The notes beneath the pieces were generated by a model, which worked only from the letters and a program-made list of their open reading frames with translations, was not told where the DNA came from and ran no database searches. The position numbers and the translations under genes are program-made. From the NCBI RefSeq assembly GCF_024139115.2, contig NC_085141.1:64555675-64619674 (forward strand): DNA of 64,000 nucleotides, written 5' to 3'. Origin of the DNA: Armigeres subalbatus (lineage: Eukaryota; Arthropoda; Insecta; Diptera; Culicidae). Shown here one piece after another: positions 46,145 through 55,872 of the stretch; position 1 is the first letter of the stretch, and every line of letters begins with the position of its first letter.

Positions 46145-47125
46145 TTTAGTTTATTCATATTTTATTCAGACTATCTTTGAAAAGGATCAAACTTGTTTTT
46201 ACTGATTTTTTCAAATGGATATAATCGAAAAACGACCCTTCCTACAAAAAAGTGTTGTATGGGTGACTATCGCAAAATCAGTCAAACTTTCTAATAAAAC
46301 TTTTTGAAAAACTCAAAATTGAACCCTACACTAAAAAAATCGATTTAAAAAATTAAAAGTCGATTTGCAAAAAAACGCCCTTTTCGATTTGGACGAAATT
46401 TTGTCTCCAGATAGGTGATTATGTTCCCTACCAACCGTCCATACATCGCAAGCTGGGCACTTTGAAGGAAAAAAATTTTCTAACAAAAACTTTTTCTTGA
46501 AGGAATTGATTTTTCAGTGTCTTTAAGGGGTGGATTTAACATATGTATACATAATATACTCATATTAAGTATTCCTGTACAGTCAGGCAGAGTACAATGT
46601 TTTGGTCGTAACTGGTCGCAACTAAAGAAGCTAATAATGGAATATAATATTTTTTTGAAGATATAAACCCCTTCTTAATATTACTCTTAATTTAAAACAA
46701 ACTATATTTAGTGACTAAATTAGACAATGTATCATAAAAATAGATTTGCTTGGGGTTCTATAACGATGGCTTTCATTGGTTTAATTTCAGATGAAAATAC
46801 ACTGAAAATAATTCCGACAAGAAAAAGTTTATGTTAGAAAAACTTTTTTTCCTTAAGAGTGCCCAGCTTGCGATGTATGGACGGTTGGTAGGGAACATAA
46901 TCACCTATCTTGAGACAAAATTTCATTTAAATAAAAAAGGGCGTTTTTTCGCAAATCGACTTTAAAATTTTTAAACTGATTTTTTTCAGTGTAGGGCTCA
47001 ATTTGGATTGTTTCCGATATTTTCACTAGAAAGTTTGACTGATTTTGCGATGGTCACCCATACAACACAAAAAGCAAAAAAATTTCAGCTCTTTTCAAAG
47101 GATAGTCTAGATTAAATTTGGAAAA
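46145..47125. mobile_element. Large foldback element, arms about 330-390 bp
   Basis: The left arm 46145-46535 and right arm 46800-47125 are complementary over GACTATCTTTGAAAAGG, TGTTGTATGGGTGAC, AAATCAGTCAAACTTTCTA, AATCACCTAT/ATAGGTGATT and GTCCATACATCGCAAGCTGG. About 260 bp separate the arms. No frame is present. Confidence 0.8.
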
Positions 47126-47454
47126 ACATTTTTGTTTTCATTTCGGATCATCTGGTGATTTTTCATTTCTCATTTTTCATTTCTTACTTCTTACTTTTCA
47201 CTCCTCACTTCGCACTTCTCACGTCATTTTAGGTCATTTTGAAAAAATAAACGAGAATTTTCAGTGTATACACGAAATCTTAAAATAGGTACTTTTTAAC
47301 TCATTAATGGGTTTCTATGTTTCTTTGTGAAGTTTTTTCTTCCGTGTAAGCTGTGTATTCTATGCTGTCAGTGTGCCGGTTTCGAATAAATTGTGTCTTA
47401 GGAGAACATAACCTAGAAAATCGATAACTTATTTGTTACGAAATAATGATGTCT

Positions 47455-47792
47455 CATAACTCTTTGAATATTTACTATTTTTTGAGAAGTGCCATCATTA
47501 TGAAACTCAATAGTGAACAAGAAGAAAACATTCCCCATCGAATGCAACTTGTTGTAGCAAAATCGATTCAGGTTTAGTACTAGAAAAATTGGCTAATGTT
47601 TCAATGTGCACACACATACGCACACACACACACACGGACACACACACGGACAGACAGACATTTGCTCAGTTTGTCGAGCTGAATCGAATGGTATATAATA
47701 CTATGGGTCTACAAGCGCTCTATAAAAAGTACGTTTTGGGAGTGAAATGAAAGCCTTTCTGGTACAACTTTGTTGTACGAGAAAGGCAAAAA
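47455..47792 (+). mobile_element. MITE of the GCCTTTCTCGT family, copy B (right part)
   Basis: It shares CCCCATCGAATGCAACTTGT, a CA/GACA microsatellite (about 47610-47660), CAGTTTGTCGAGCTGA, GGTATATAATACTATGGG and the end TGTTGTACGAGAAAGGC with copy A. Satellite sequence resumes immediately after. Confidence 0.7.
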
Positions 47793-48150
47793 GGTACATG
47801 CTCTTTGTGACTCATAGAATAGATTGTGTTCAAAGCCTAAGTTATTGGTCATCCAAAAAAAATCCCGAAACAAGGCCTTTAGATCTACACGCGTAACCAA
47901 AGATCTGTCCGCCTGTTTCAAATATGGTACATGCTCTGTGTGACTCATTAATAAGATTGTGTTCAAAGCATAACTTCTTGGTCATTCAGAAAACTTCCTA
48001 GGCCTTGCTTCAGGATTTTTTTAGATGACCAATAACTTAGGCTTTGAACACAATCTATTCTATGAGTCACACAGAGCATGTACCATATTTAAAACAAGAG
48101 GATAGATCTTTATAGATCTCAAGGCCTTATTTCATAGATCTCAAAGCCTT
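47793..48150 (+). repeat. 131-bp satellite, right block with an inverted copy
   Basis: It resumes with GGTACATGCTCTTTGTGACT in the same orientation as 43321-43881. After about 48000 a unit runs in reverse (TTAGGCTTTGAACACAATCT, AGCATGTACCATATT, ATCTCAAGGCCTTATTTCA). The locus therefore ends in a small inverted repeat. Confidence 0.85.
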
Positions 48151-49335
48151 CAGAAATTCCTTTAAGAATACCTCAAAAAAACCTTCCAAAAATTTCTTTA
48201 GGGACATTCCTTTTTTGAATTTCTTTATGAATTGCTTTAGTAATTCCTACCGAAATTCAATTAGGAATTCTTCAATTTTGTTTAATGTATTGCATCAGCA
48301 ATTATTTCAGAATTTCTCAAACAAATTCTTCCAGTAATTCCTTGAGAAATCTTTTCCGAAAATCTAGGGCAAAATTGCTTCGAAGGACGTTTAAAAAAAA
48401 TCTGCTCTATATTTTTCGGGGCTTTTGATTTTTATATAGCTGACTTTCGCGAGTATTTACATAGTATCAATATGCGGTTCATCCCATCTTTTCAGAACAG
48501 ACCGTATGTTTCGGTTCCGAGCGCTTTCTTAAGTAGATGACAGGACTATTACAATATAAAAACATTCGTAAGGACGTGGCCAGGTGTGCAGAGAAAAACG
48601 GGTCTACATTATTGAAGATTCTGGCGAAACCTATGATAATAATGGATATGTTTATCTCTCCAACTCCACTCTACGATTTGTGCGGATGTCCATGCATGCT
48701 ATGCTCTTTAGGAAAAAATTGCTTCGAGATTCCTTTTATGTCTTCCGAAGCATTTCTTGCGAAAATTCTTTGAGGGATTTCTTTGGACATTCCTCCGGAA
48801 ATTCAATTAGAAATTCCTTAAGACTTGCATTCAAACATTCTCTCTTAAATGCATTCAAACATTCCTCTAGGAATCATTCAGAAATTACTTCCAGCGTTCC
48901 GTCGGAAATTTCATCTGGAAATTCCGTTGACATTTCCGTTAGAAACCCTTCTGATAATTTCTTTAGGATTTTCTATTTCATTTTTTATTAAATTATTGAA
49001 AAAAAATACTTACACTCAAATTTTCGGAATAATTCCTGCAGCAAGTTTAGAAGGAATTTTGAATGGTTTTACTGAAAGCAAAAAAAGTTCTGAAGAACCA
49101 TCCGGACGAATTTACAAAGTTTTCTCCAGAAAATTTTCCGAAGGAATCCATGGAGGAATGGCAAAAGTAGTAAGACGTAATTATCTAATTTATTCTTGGA
49201 GGGAATTCCTGGAGAGGAAGTGATTTCTGAAGGATTTTCAAAAGAAATTATCGAAGAAATTTCTCTAGAAATTTCAGAATTAATTCAAATTCTAAAGCAA
49301 AACTTGAAAGATTTTTACCTGAAAGAAATTAATGA
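48151..49335. repeat. TTCC/GGAA degenerate repeat
   Basis: Imperfect GAAATTCCTTT/GGAAATTC units, interrupted near 48420-48700 by unrelated sequence of unknown origin. Overlapping frames on the plus strand (48584-49387) have the F/S/I/E-rich composition of this repeat. Confidence 0.7.
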
Positions 49336-49390
49336 TATTCCTCAACCAAAGATATGGTTGTTATGGCATTTGTCAGTTAGGTGTTGAAAC

Positions 49391-49597
49391 TAGTGGCGTC
49401 GCGTAAGCTCACTTTTTACCTGTGCACTGATACGAAAAACAATAATTTTGATATTTTTACAACCTAAATGAAAAATAAAAATATCAGAGTCGTTTAAGCT
49501 AATCAAAATCTAGTGATTCGATGCATTTCTGCAGAAAAAAATCCTTTAATTTAAATCCAGTACACAGGTAGATTGTGAGGTTAGGGAAACGCCACTG
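49391..49597. mobile_element. hAT-like MITE, 207 bp, perfect 8-bp duplication
   Basis: The ends TAGTGGCGT and ACGCCACTG are inverted, with similarity continuing about 40 bp (CTTTTTACCTGTGCACTG versus the complement of CAGTACACAGGTAGATTG). GTTGAAAC flanks both sides (49383-49390 and 49598-49605). Confidence 0.88.
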
Positions 49598-49605
49598 GTT
49601 GAAAC

Positions 49606-51609
49606 ACAGTGCTCCTCCGTTATGAGGAAACCTGATTTGTACTTTCTGCATATTTTCTGAAAAACTTTCAAACCTTATAACATATTTCTAATGCCAATAA
49701 ACCAAAACGGGGGCCGCAAAAAGTCCATTGATAACTATTAGATTATAGTCCTTGTTGTCCAAAAACTATTAGATTATAGAAAAAGATAATAGAAATACTG
49801 TCGAAAGTTTAGAGACATTATAGAAAAATCAGTTTTTTATTCCGAGCAATTTTGGTGATTTTATTTAAATTTCAGGCTGAAATTCGATTTGGTAGGTAAC
49901 GTGAACCAGCTTAACTCCGCCAGTGGCTATCATCCAATACATGCCCCTGGAAACAGCATTAATTGATTGAATGTTTAGTTTTAGAAATAAAAAGGTTAAG
50001 TCGATTTTTCCGCTGATTTTAGGATTTCTGATTTTAAGATTACGTAAGTTTAAAACGAAAAACCAATATTCGATGGCGCACATATTTGAACAGGCTTATA
50101 TTGCTGGTGACTGCCTTGCTAGAATATCGGGACTACCTACTTCAGAACATCATTCTCCCTCTGTACATGATTGCACCGAGATAAAACGAAGGGCACCATC
50201 ACGGGTGCTGAAACAAAAGATTCTGCTGCAAAGCAATGCCAACAGGAGCTCATATATTCCGACTTTTCCAGCTCAACGATCCAATACCTCAAACCTTCGT
50301 TGGTTGGGTTCTCGCGAAGGGCACCAAAATGGTGGGGGAGGATTTTTGTCCTTTTGATGACAGAAAGCCAGAACAACGAGTCGTTTTCATGCAACGACGA
50401 TGTCGATAAATAGGGGAAGGGATTCACTTCTTGCTTCGATCCGTTATTAACAGTGTTCTGTACTTTCATGCGGATGACACGGAACCGAGAAAAAAAAATG
50501 AAAGCAGAGTTTCGCTTCAGTTAATATAAATTTGCTCTACGATTCCTGACGAAGATTCTATTGAAAGTTGAAAAGATTCCAAGGCGTGAAAAAACAAATA
50601 CCGAAACGAACCACATTTTTTGCCGTGTATTACATTGAATCTACTCCAGCAAATGACCTGTTCGCTAGGAGAGGATCATCCCCAACAGCAACACGTGTCC
50701 TCAACTGGAAGCGATTCTCCACCGGTGGTGCTGTGGCCGCCTGTAGAAGGCAAATGCAGTGCTAATCGAGAGGGTGAGGCTGCGACTTCACAGTGCCGGG
50801 TGTTCTTCCGAGAATTGTTACCATCAACGGATGTTGTTGTCATCGTCGTCGTCTGGCTCACCACCGCCGTCTTCGTCGGCGGGGCAGCTCTTTGCTTCAA
50901 TTGTTGTCGATGGTGGTGGCAGCGGCAGCGGCGGAGGCAGTGGTTGAAAGTAACGAGTACAGGTTCCGGCGGGGTCAAGCAGGCGGAAAGTTGAAGTTCA
51001 TCTTCTGTAGCACCATGTCAAGGAGGGAAAGTTACGACCTCCGAACCGACCGGCTTTTCACTTTGCAGGAGTCAACTCGCTCCAACTTTATCCGGGAGAT
51101 GTGGCTCATGCTGGGAAGTATACAATGATGCAAGAATGTTTGCCCATTGCCATTGTGTTTAGTTGTTGGGCCTGTACCGTGTATCGGAGTGAACTCCTAG
51201 CACGCCGTATGTTGCGTATATTCTATAGAATCAAGTTGTAGAGTGTATTTAAAATGGAACCACTTTTCTACTTTCAATAGAACCTAGGAAATAAGGAGCA
51301 TCTTTTGTTTATTATTTACTAATTACGCCATTACATCGGTAACTATTTGGGTTTCAAATAAAATGGTATACTATTGTTTCTAAATCAAAATATGTATTCA
51401 TATGACGCAGAAAACGACTTTATCATTTTTTATACTATTTGAAGCAAATTTCAAAAGAAGTGAATGTCATCAAACCTTGAAATTGGACACAAACGCAAGC
51501 AAAAAAAAATGTTCAAACTAACGCCATCAGACAGTTATATCGCGAACCGGCCCACTTTTGGTGGCCTCCTGCCTTCTTCAATGACAGCAACATGTTTTGC
51601 GTATAAATA
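49606..51609. other. Unassigned sequence, with a GC-rich trinucleotide-rich core
   Basis: The stretch 50,840-50,945 is rich in GTCGTC, CACCACC and GGCAGCGGC triplets. Overlapping frames on both strands read as low-complexity V/S/G/R repeats, with no recognisable domain. A host exon cannot be excluded, but nothing supports one. Confidence 0.4.
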
Positions 51610-52025
51610 TTGCGATTCTTTTCTTAAATCCGCAACCTGGCGCGCCAGTTACGCGCCGGCTCCCGTGCGCCGAGTTGTGCGCCATGCGAAAAGTAAATAA
51701 AGCAATGTCAAACAGATGTGATCTTTTTTCGCGGTTTTTCACATTCGCTTTTAAGGTATGCAACATATTATTGTCCCTCGATGGATAGTTAGGCTTTGGT
51801 AGAATAAACGGGATCTTTTTATTTTTTCACATTTGCTGCTATACTGCATTTGGATCAGTATACTGTAGTAATAATTCCCATTAGGTAATCGTGTGTAATA
51901 TGTGATGAAATATTTTGCATTTCCGTAATCAAGGTACCACAATATGGCAAATACCTTAGCGGCGCACAATCGAGAGAGACAGAGATGAAATAGCAAAATG
52001 CTATAAAGTCTCGAGAAGCATAATA
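51610..52025 (+). repeat. Second copy of the 45480-45900 repeat
   Basis: It shares CCAGTTACGCGCCGG, GCGCCGAGTTGTGCGCCATG, AATGTCAA-AGATGTGA, TTAAGGTATG and AATACCTTAGCGGCGCACAA with 45480-45900. Translated short frames also agree (CAM-KINK/VNKxMSNRC), but no complete gene is visible in either. Confidence 0.7.
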
Positions 52026-52789
52026 TATGGTTGAACTAGGTTCTTCGGTTGGATGGTACGTAAGGGAGAATGGTCTAAAACGCATTAGTGCACTGCAGTG
52101 GGAAATAGGCCTAACAACAAACATCATTAAAAGAATCGTTGATAGTAAGTTCTCGAGTTTTACGGTTCAATACAATCCATTGGGAGTTAATTTTTTTTCC
52201 GGAAGTGTATAATAAGAATAAAATAATATCTATAGGTTTGCAAAGTAATTTGATAATTTATCATTGTCCATTATCCTGTAGCTCACTCGTAATTTGATAA
52301 AAATCAACAATATGTATTCAAAAATTTGGGTGGATGTCTTTTGCGCCATTCTCCCCCACTTCGTTGCATAAGCCGAACACACGAATAGGAAGGAAGGAGA
52401 TGTTTTTCTTTCTTCTCGGTTCCATGCGCATTGTGTGCAGTAACAAAATGCAAAAAGGCAACCGAAGAGACGTCTTTTGTTTTTCCACAAAAGCGCCAGC
52501 ACCCTCGGAAGAAGACGGTTGGGAGCAGGAGATGGCGAAACAAGTGCGCGCGTGATATGGAATGTTTTACGAGCGGAACTTATGACAAGGACCGTGATGA
52601 TGACTTACTTCGGTACATCGCGCACAGTGGCGAACTGTTGAACGAGAACTAAATTAATTGATTCGTACATAATTAAAGATCTTGAAATAGGATTCTGGGG
52701 AGTAGGATCTCATTATTCCCATCAATGTTTTGCCTATTAAAGGCTATCATCTAAATGCTATCATTTAACTCTGAAAACGAACTCTTTAT
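52026..52789. other. No identified gene
   Basis: Unassigned. Overlapping short frames at 52230-52652 on both strands show no conserved motif. Confidence 0.35.
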
Positions 52790-52794
52790 AGAAT

Positions 52795-52990
52795 GCTCAG
52801 TTCGACGAACAGAGCAAATGTCTGTCTGTTTGTGTGTATGTGTGTATGCACACAAAAGCTAAGAAAAACATTAGCATGTTTCTTATATAGTAATCCTCAA
52901 CCGATTTTCTTACAAAAAGTTACATTCGATGGGGAGGAAAGCCTATACCCTTTCGAACTTTCGGTACAACTTTGTTGCACGAGAAAGGCA
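52795..52990 (-). mobile_element. MITE of the GCCTTTCTCGT family, copy C
   Basis: Its interior (AGAGCAAATGTCTGTCTG, TGTGTGTATG) is the complement of the core of copies A and B. It still ends GGTACAACTTTGTTGCACGA then GAAAGGC, as expected if both termini are similar inverted repeats. Confidence 0.6.
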
Positions 52991-53394
52991 AAAACAATTG
53001 ATTTTAATTGAGGAACGTATTGATGAATATGAAAAGGTATATGAAAAGCAAAAACGTTAAAATTAAGATGGATTAAAAAAAATCAGTGGAAGCCAACTAA
53101 ATCATTTTCAAGACGTATTAAACACGATTAATTTTACAAAATAAGGCCTCTTTAGGGCGAGATCCATTCAGTTGTGTAGTTCTGGATTATTTATTATCGA
53201 GGTCTCTGGAAATTACGAGTATAGTACCAGCGTTTCAAAAGTTTCTGACCATGCTAAAATAGCTGTTCAATTCGACGAGCGCCTGATAGATAGGCACTTT
53301 GACTCACAGTGCGACATCATTCGTTTTATTGTCACTCAACCCATGAAATCCAATTAATTTTCAACTTTACACGCCATTTGCCGTGGGTTATTAC
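52990..53394 (+). repeat. Interspersed repeat, copy 2 (uninterrupted)
   Basis: It aligns with 3580-3916 joined to 4962-5185. It reads AGTTCTGGATTATTTATT directly into ATCGAGGTCTCTGG, giving the empty target site for the element at 3917-4959. It ends where the foldback element at 53395 begins. Confidence 0.7.
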
Positions 53395-53784
53395 AATAGA
53401 CGAATCCAATTAAAAATAAGAAGAAGATACACGACGGTGTTAACTTTGACAGATCCTACAGCTCAGCATAGGGAGATCATTTTAAAATGCTTATAATAAA
53501 TTCTAGACAAAATGTAATTAAAATCTGATTGAAGTATGATACGGAAAAAGTTCCGAACTGTATGATAGATACATTTTTGGAAAATATTCAAAAAAAATGA
53601 GATAAGCTTCCGAATATGTAATTCAGAACTTTTTCCGTACCCTACATTAATCAGATTTTAATTACAATTTGTCTAGAATTTATTATAAGCATTTTAAAAT
53701 TATCTCCCTATGCTGTACTGTAGGATCTGTCAAAGTTAATACCGTCGTGTGTCTTCTTCTTATTTTTACTTGGATTCGTCTATT
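53395..53784. mobile_element. Foldback MITE, 390 bp, arms about 160 bp
   Basis: AATAGACGAATCCAATTAAA, GACGGTGTTAACTTTGACAG and ATGCTTATAATAAATTCTAG on the left are mirrored in the right arm (to 53784) with few changes. The centre is about 60 bp (GATACATTTTTGGAAAATAT). No frame is present and the duplication is unclear. Confidence 0.85.
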
Positions 53785-55285
53785 AGTTATCATAAGTTAC
53801 AATATTATTTTCAATTTAGTTCTCCAACCTATAAACTGAGCGATGGCCCACACAGATAGAAAAATCCACTGAAATTTACGCTAAAGATGATGCACATAAA
53901 TGGAACGTCATTATTAGCTTAATTCTACGCGTGATATAGTCTAAATGTATAGAATATTTGACATGAATTCTCAATATTGCTTGCAAGTTGTAAACAAACT
54001 TGTTAGGAAGAGGTCCATTTCCGCGTAGAATAGTGTAAATTTCCGCATCTCAAATTTTACGCGCTGTTTACTTTTCATTATTTATTTCTGTGCAATCTTC
54101 ACTTGACCGATAATGAAAATAAAAATAAAAACAAAGCTCTTAAATGAGACAAAACAAAATTTGCTCTTAACCGAGATAAAAACCCCCCAAATTCTTAATT
54201 GAGACAAAACGAATAAAAACAACACAAATTGAAGAAATAACGCCACTGTGCTATTGTAGACACACTGATGAAAACGAAAAGATTCAACCACCTATAAGTG
54301 ATGATAAAGATAAATTAACAGATAACAGATAAAATAACTTTTTAGGATGAATATGGGATCAATGAGATGTAGAAAAGGAGCAGTAATCTTATTCAATGGA
54401 TTTTTTTTGTGATTTTGCAAAATTACTACTGACATTGTTTGTAGCCAAATTTTTAATAAACAGTAAATTATATTTTTGGTTTCTTTATCGATATATTTCC
54501 TGAAATTATGTGACTTTTCATTAAACCTTCATGTACAAGAGAGACAAAAGACTTGGGAAAACGGTGGCGCTCCCCCGTAGCGTGCAACCAAAAGACGATG
54601 TGCTCGAGCGAATGGAGGTGTAAATAGAAATCCCTACTCGGAAAGTCATCGTGATGGGATGAAAAATGCAAATGAATGCTTGGTGGAGTTGCTGCAGAAA
54701 TGCACTCAGAAGCGGCTTCAATTGTCCCCACGAAGGAACATTTTCAAACTTCCACATGCGCCGACGTGCTTCATTTGAGGAATGTTGGTTGTGTTATATC
54801 TACATGTGACACAAATGGCATGGGTTGAATAACAAAAAAAAACTCGCAACCAAAGCAACCCATCTCCAGTGAGATATGATTAACTGGATACAGATATGGT
54901 GAACTTTTTCCAATTAATGGAAATTCCTCTTTCAATGGCAGGTGTAGATATCGGTTTCTAGTAGCAACACGACTTACTGTTGCGTAGCAGTAGGAAGTAT
55001 CGTTGGCGATAAAATTTCGATAGGCATATACCTAGATTTTTCTGTCTTATAATTTCAGAGGAGTCCGCTCTGCATCTCCCAATAAGACTTTTGCTTCAAA
55101 AACAGCCGTCCCGCCGCGGAAGATTTCGAAGAGCGCACGACATAAGTTTCCACAATATAGATTCATTCTTTGCAATCCATGTGGATTGATATAACTAGGA
55201 ACGCATACTCGCTAAATTACCGAAAATCTCATAACAAATTGAGTTTCCCTGGATTATCAGATAATTATAACCTTCACTGGTTTAG
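53785..55285. other. Unassigned sequence
   Basis: Around 53850-54100 CACAGATAGAAAAATCC and a diverged inverted partner near TTATTTCTGTGCAATC hint at an old MITE. The remainder, including the minus-strand frames at 54468-54757, gave no recognisable domain. Confidence 0.35.
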
Positions 55286-55393
55286 TCTCTTCGTCTTCTT
55301 CTTCTTCTTCTTCTATCTTCTTCTTCTTCTTCTATCTTCTTCTTCTTCTATCTTCTTCTTCTTCTTCTTCTTCTATCTTCTTCTTCTTCTTCT
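55286..55393 (+). repeat. TTC microsatellite
   Basis: TTCTTCTTCTTC runs interrupted by TATC at intervals, ending where the Helitron-like 5' end begins. Confidence 0.95.
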
Positions 55394-55562
55394 ATATAAT
55401 AAAAATGAAATGGTCTGTGTTCGTATCCGCATAACTCGAAAACGGAGTTTTTTGTTATCGTTTCCGACGGGTTTATATGATATTTCCTTATGCAAAAATC
55501 ACGGGTAAGATGGAGTAAATCGTGAAAAACTAAAATTAAGAATCGTATGGAAATTTCGCATG
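55391..55562 (+). mobile_element. Helitron-like element, 5' part
   Basis: It starts TCTATATAATAAAAATGAAA and continues through GTTCGTATCCGCATAACTCG, CCGACGGGTTTATATGATAT and TAAATCGTGAAAAACTAAA, matching the complement of 16570-16778. It stops at about GCATGG, before the CTAG terminus. Confidence 0.75.
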
Positions 55563-55679
55563 GGAAGTTGCAAATTTAATAAGAGAAGTTAAAAAATTGT
55601 TGAAATACCATATTAGGGCGAGTTGGAAGAAAACCCAAAGTGATCGAACACAAAATGATCTAGAGGTGGTGATGATCAT

Positions 55680-55864
55680 AACTTTTGACCTCATGGTTCG
55701 ATCTAGCCAATTTTTAATAGGAAACAATGGACCAGGATTTCCCATCTAATGCAACTTGCGAGCAAATCGGTTACGGATAAATGCCTAAAAATAGGGTGAT
55801 TTTTTTTTGCGCACATATATACACACAATTACACAAAAATTTACACACACTGTGTGTGTTTTTT
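55680..55864 (+). repeat. Fragment of the GCCTTTCTCGT MITE family
   Basis: CATCTAATGCAACTTGCGAG, AAATCGGTTACGG and a run of ACACA-rich sequence match the centre of copies A and B. No end is preserved. Confidence 0.5.
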
Positions 55865-55872
55865 TTCTAGAG

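Noticed and set aside
50568..51128. Several overlapping frames in a GC-rich region
   Set aside because: Open on both strands because of trinucleotide-rich low complexity; no domain in any frame.
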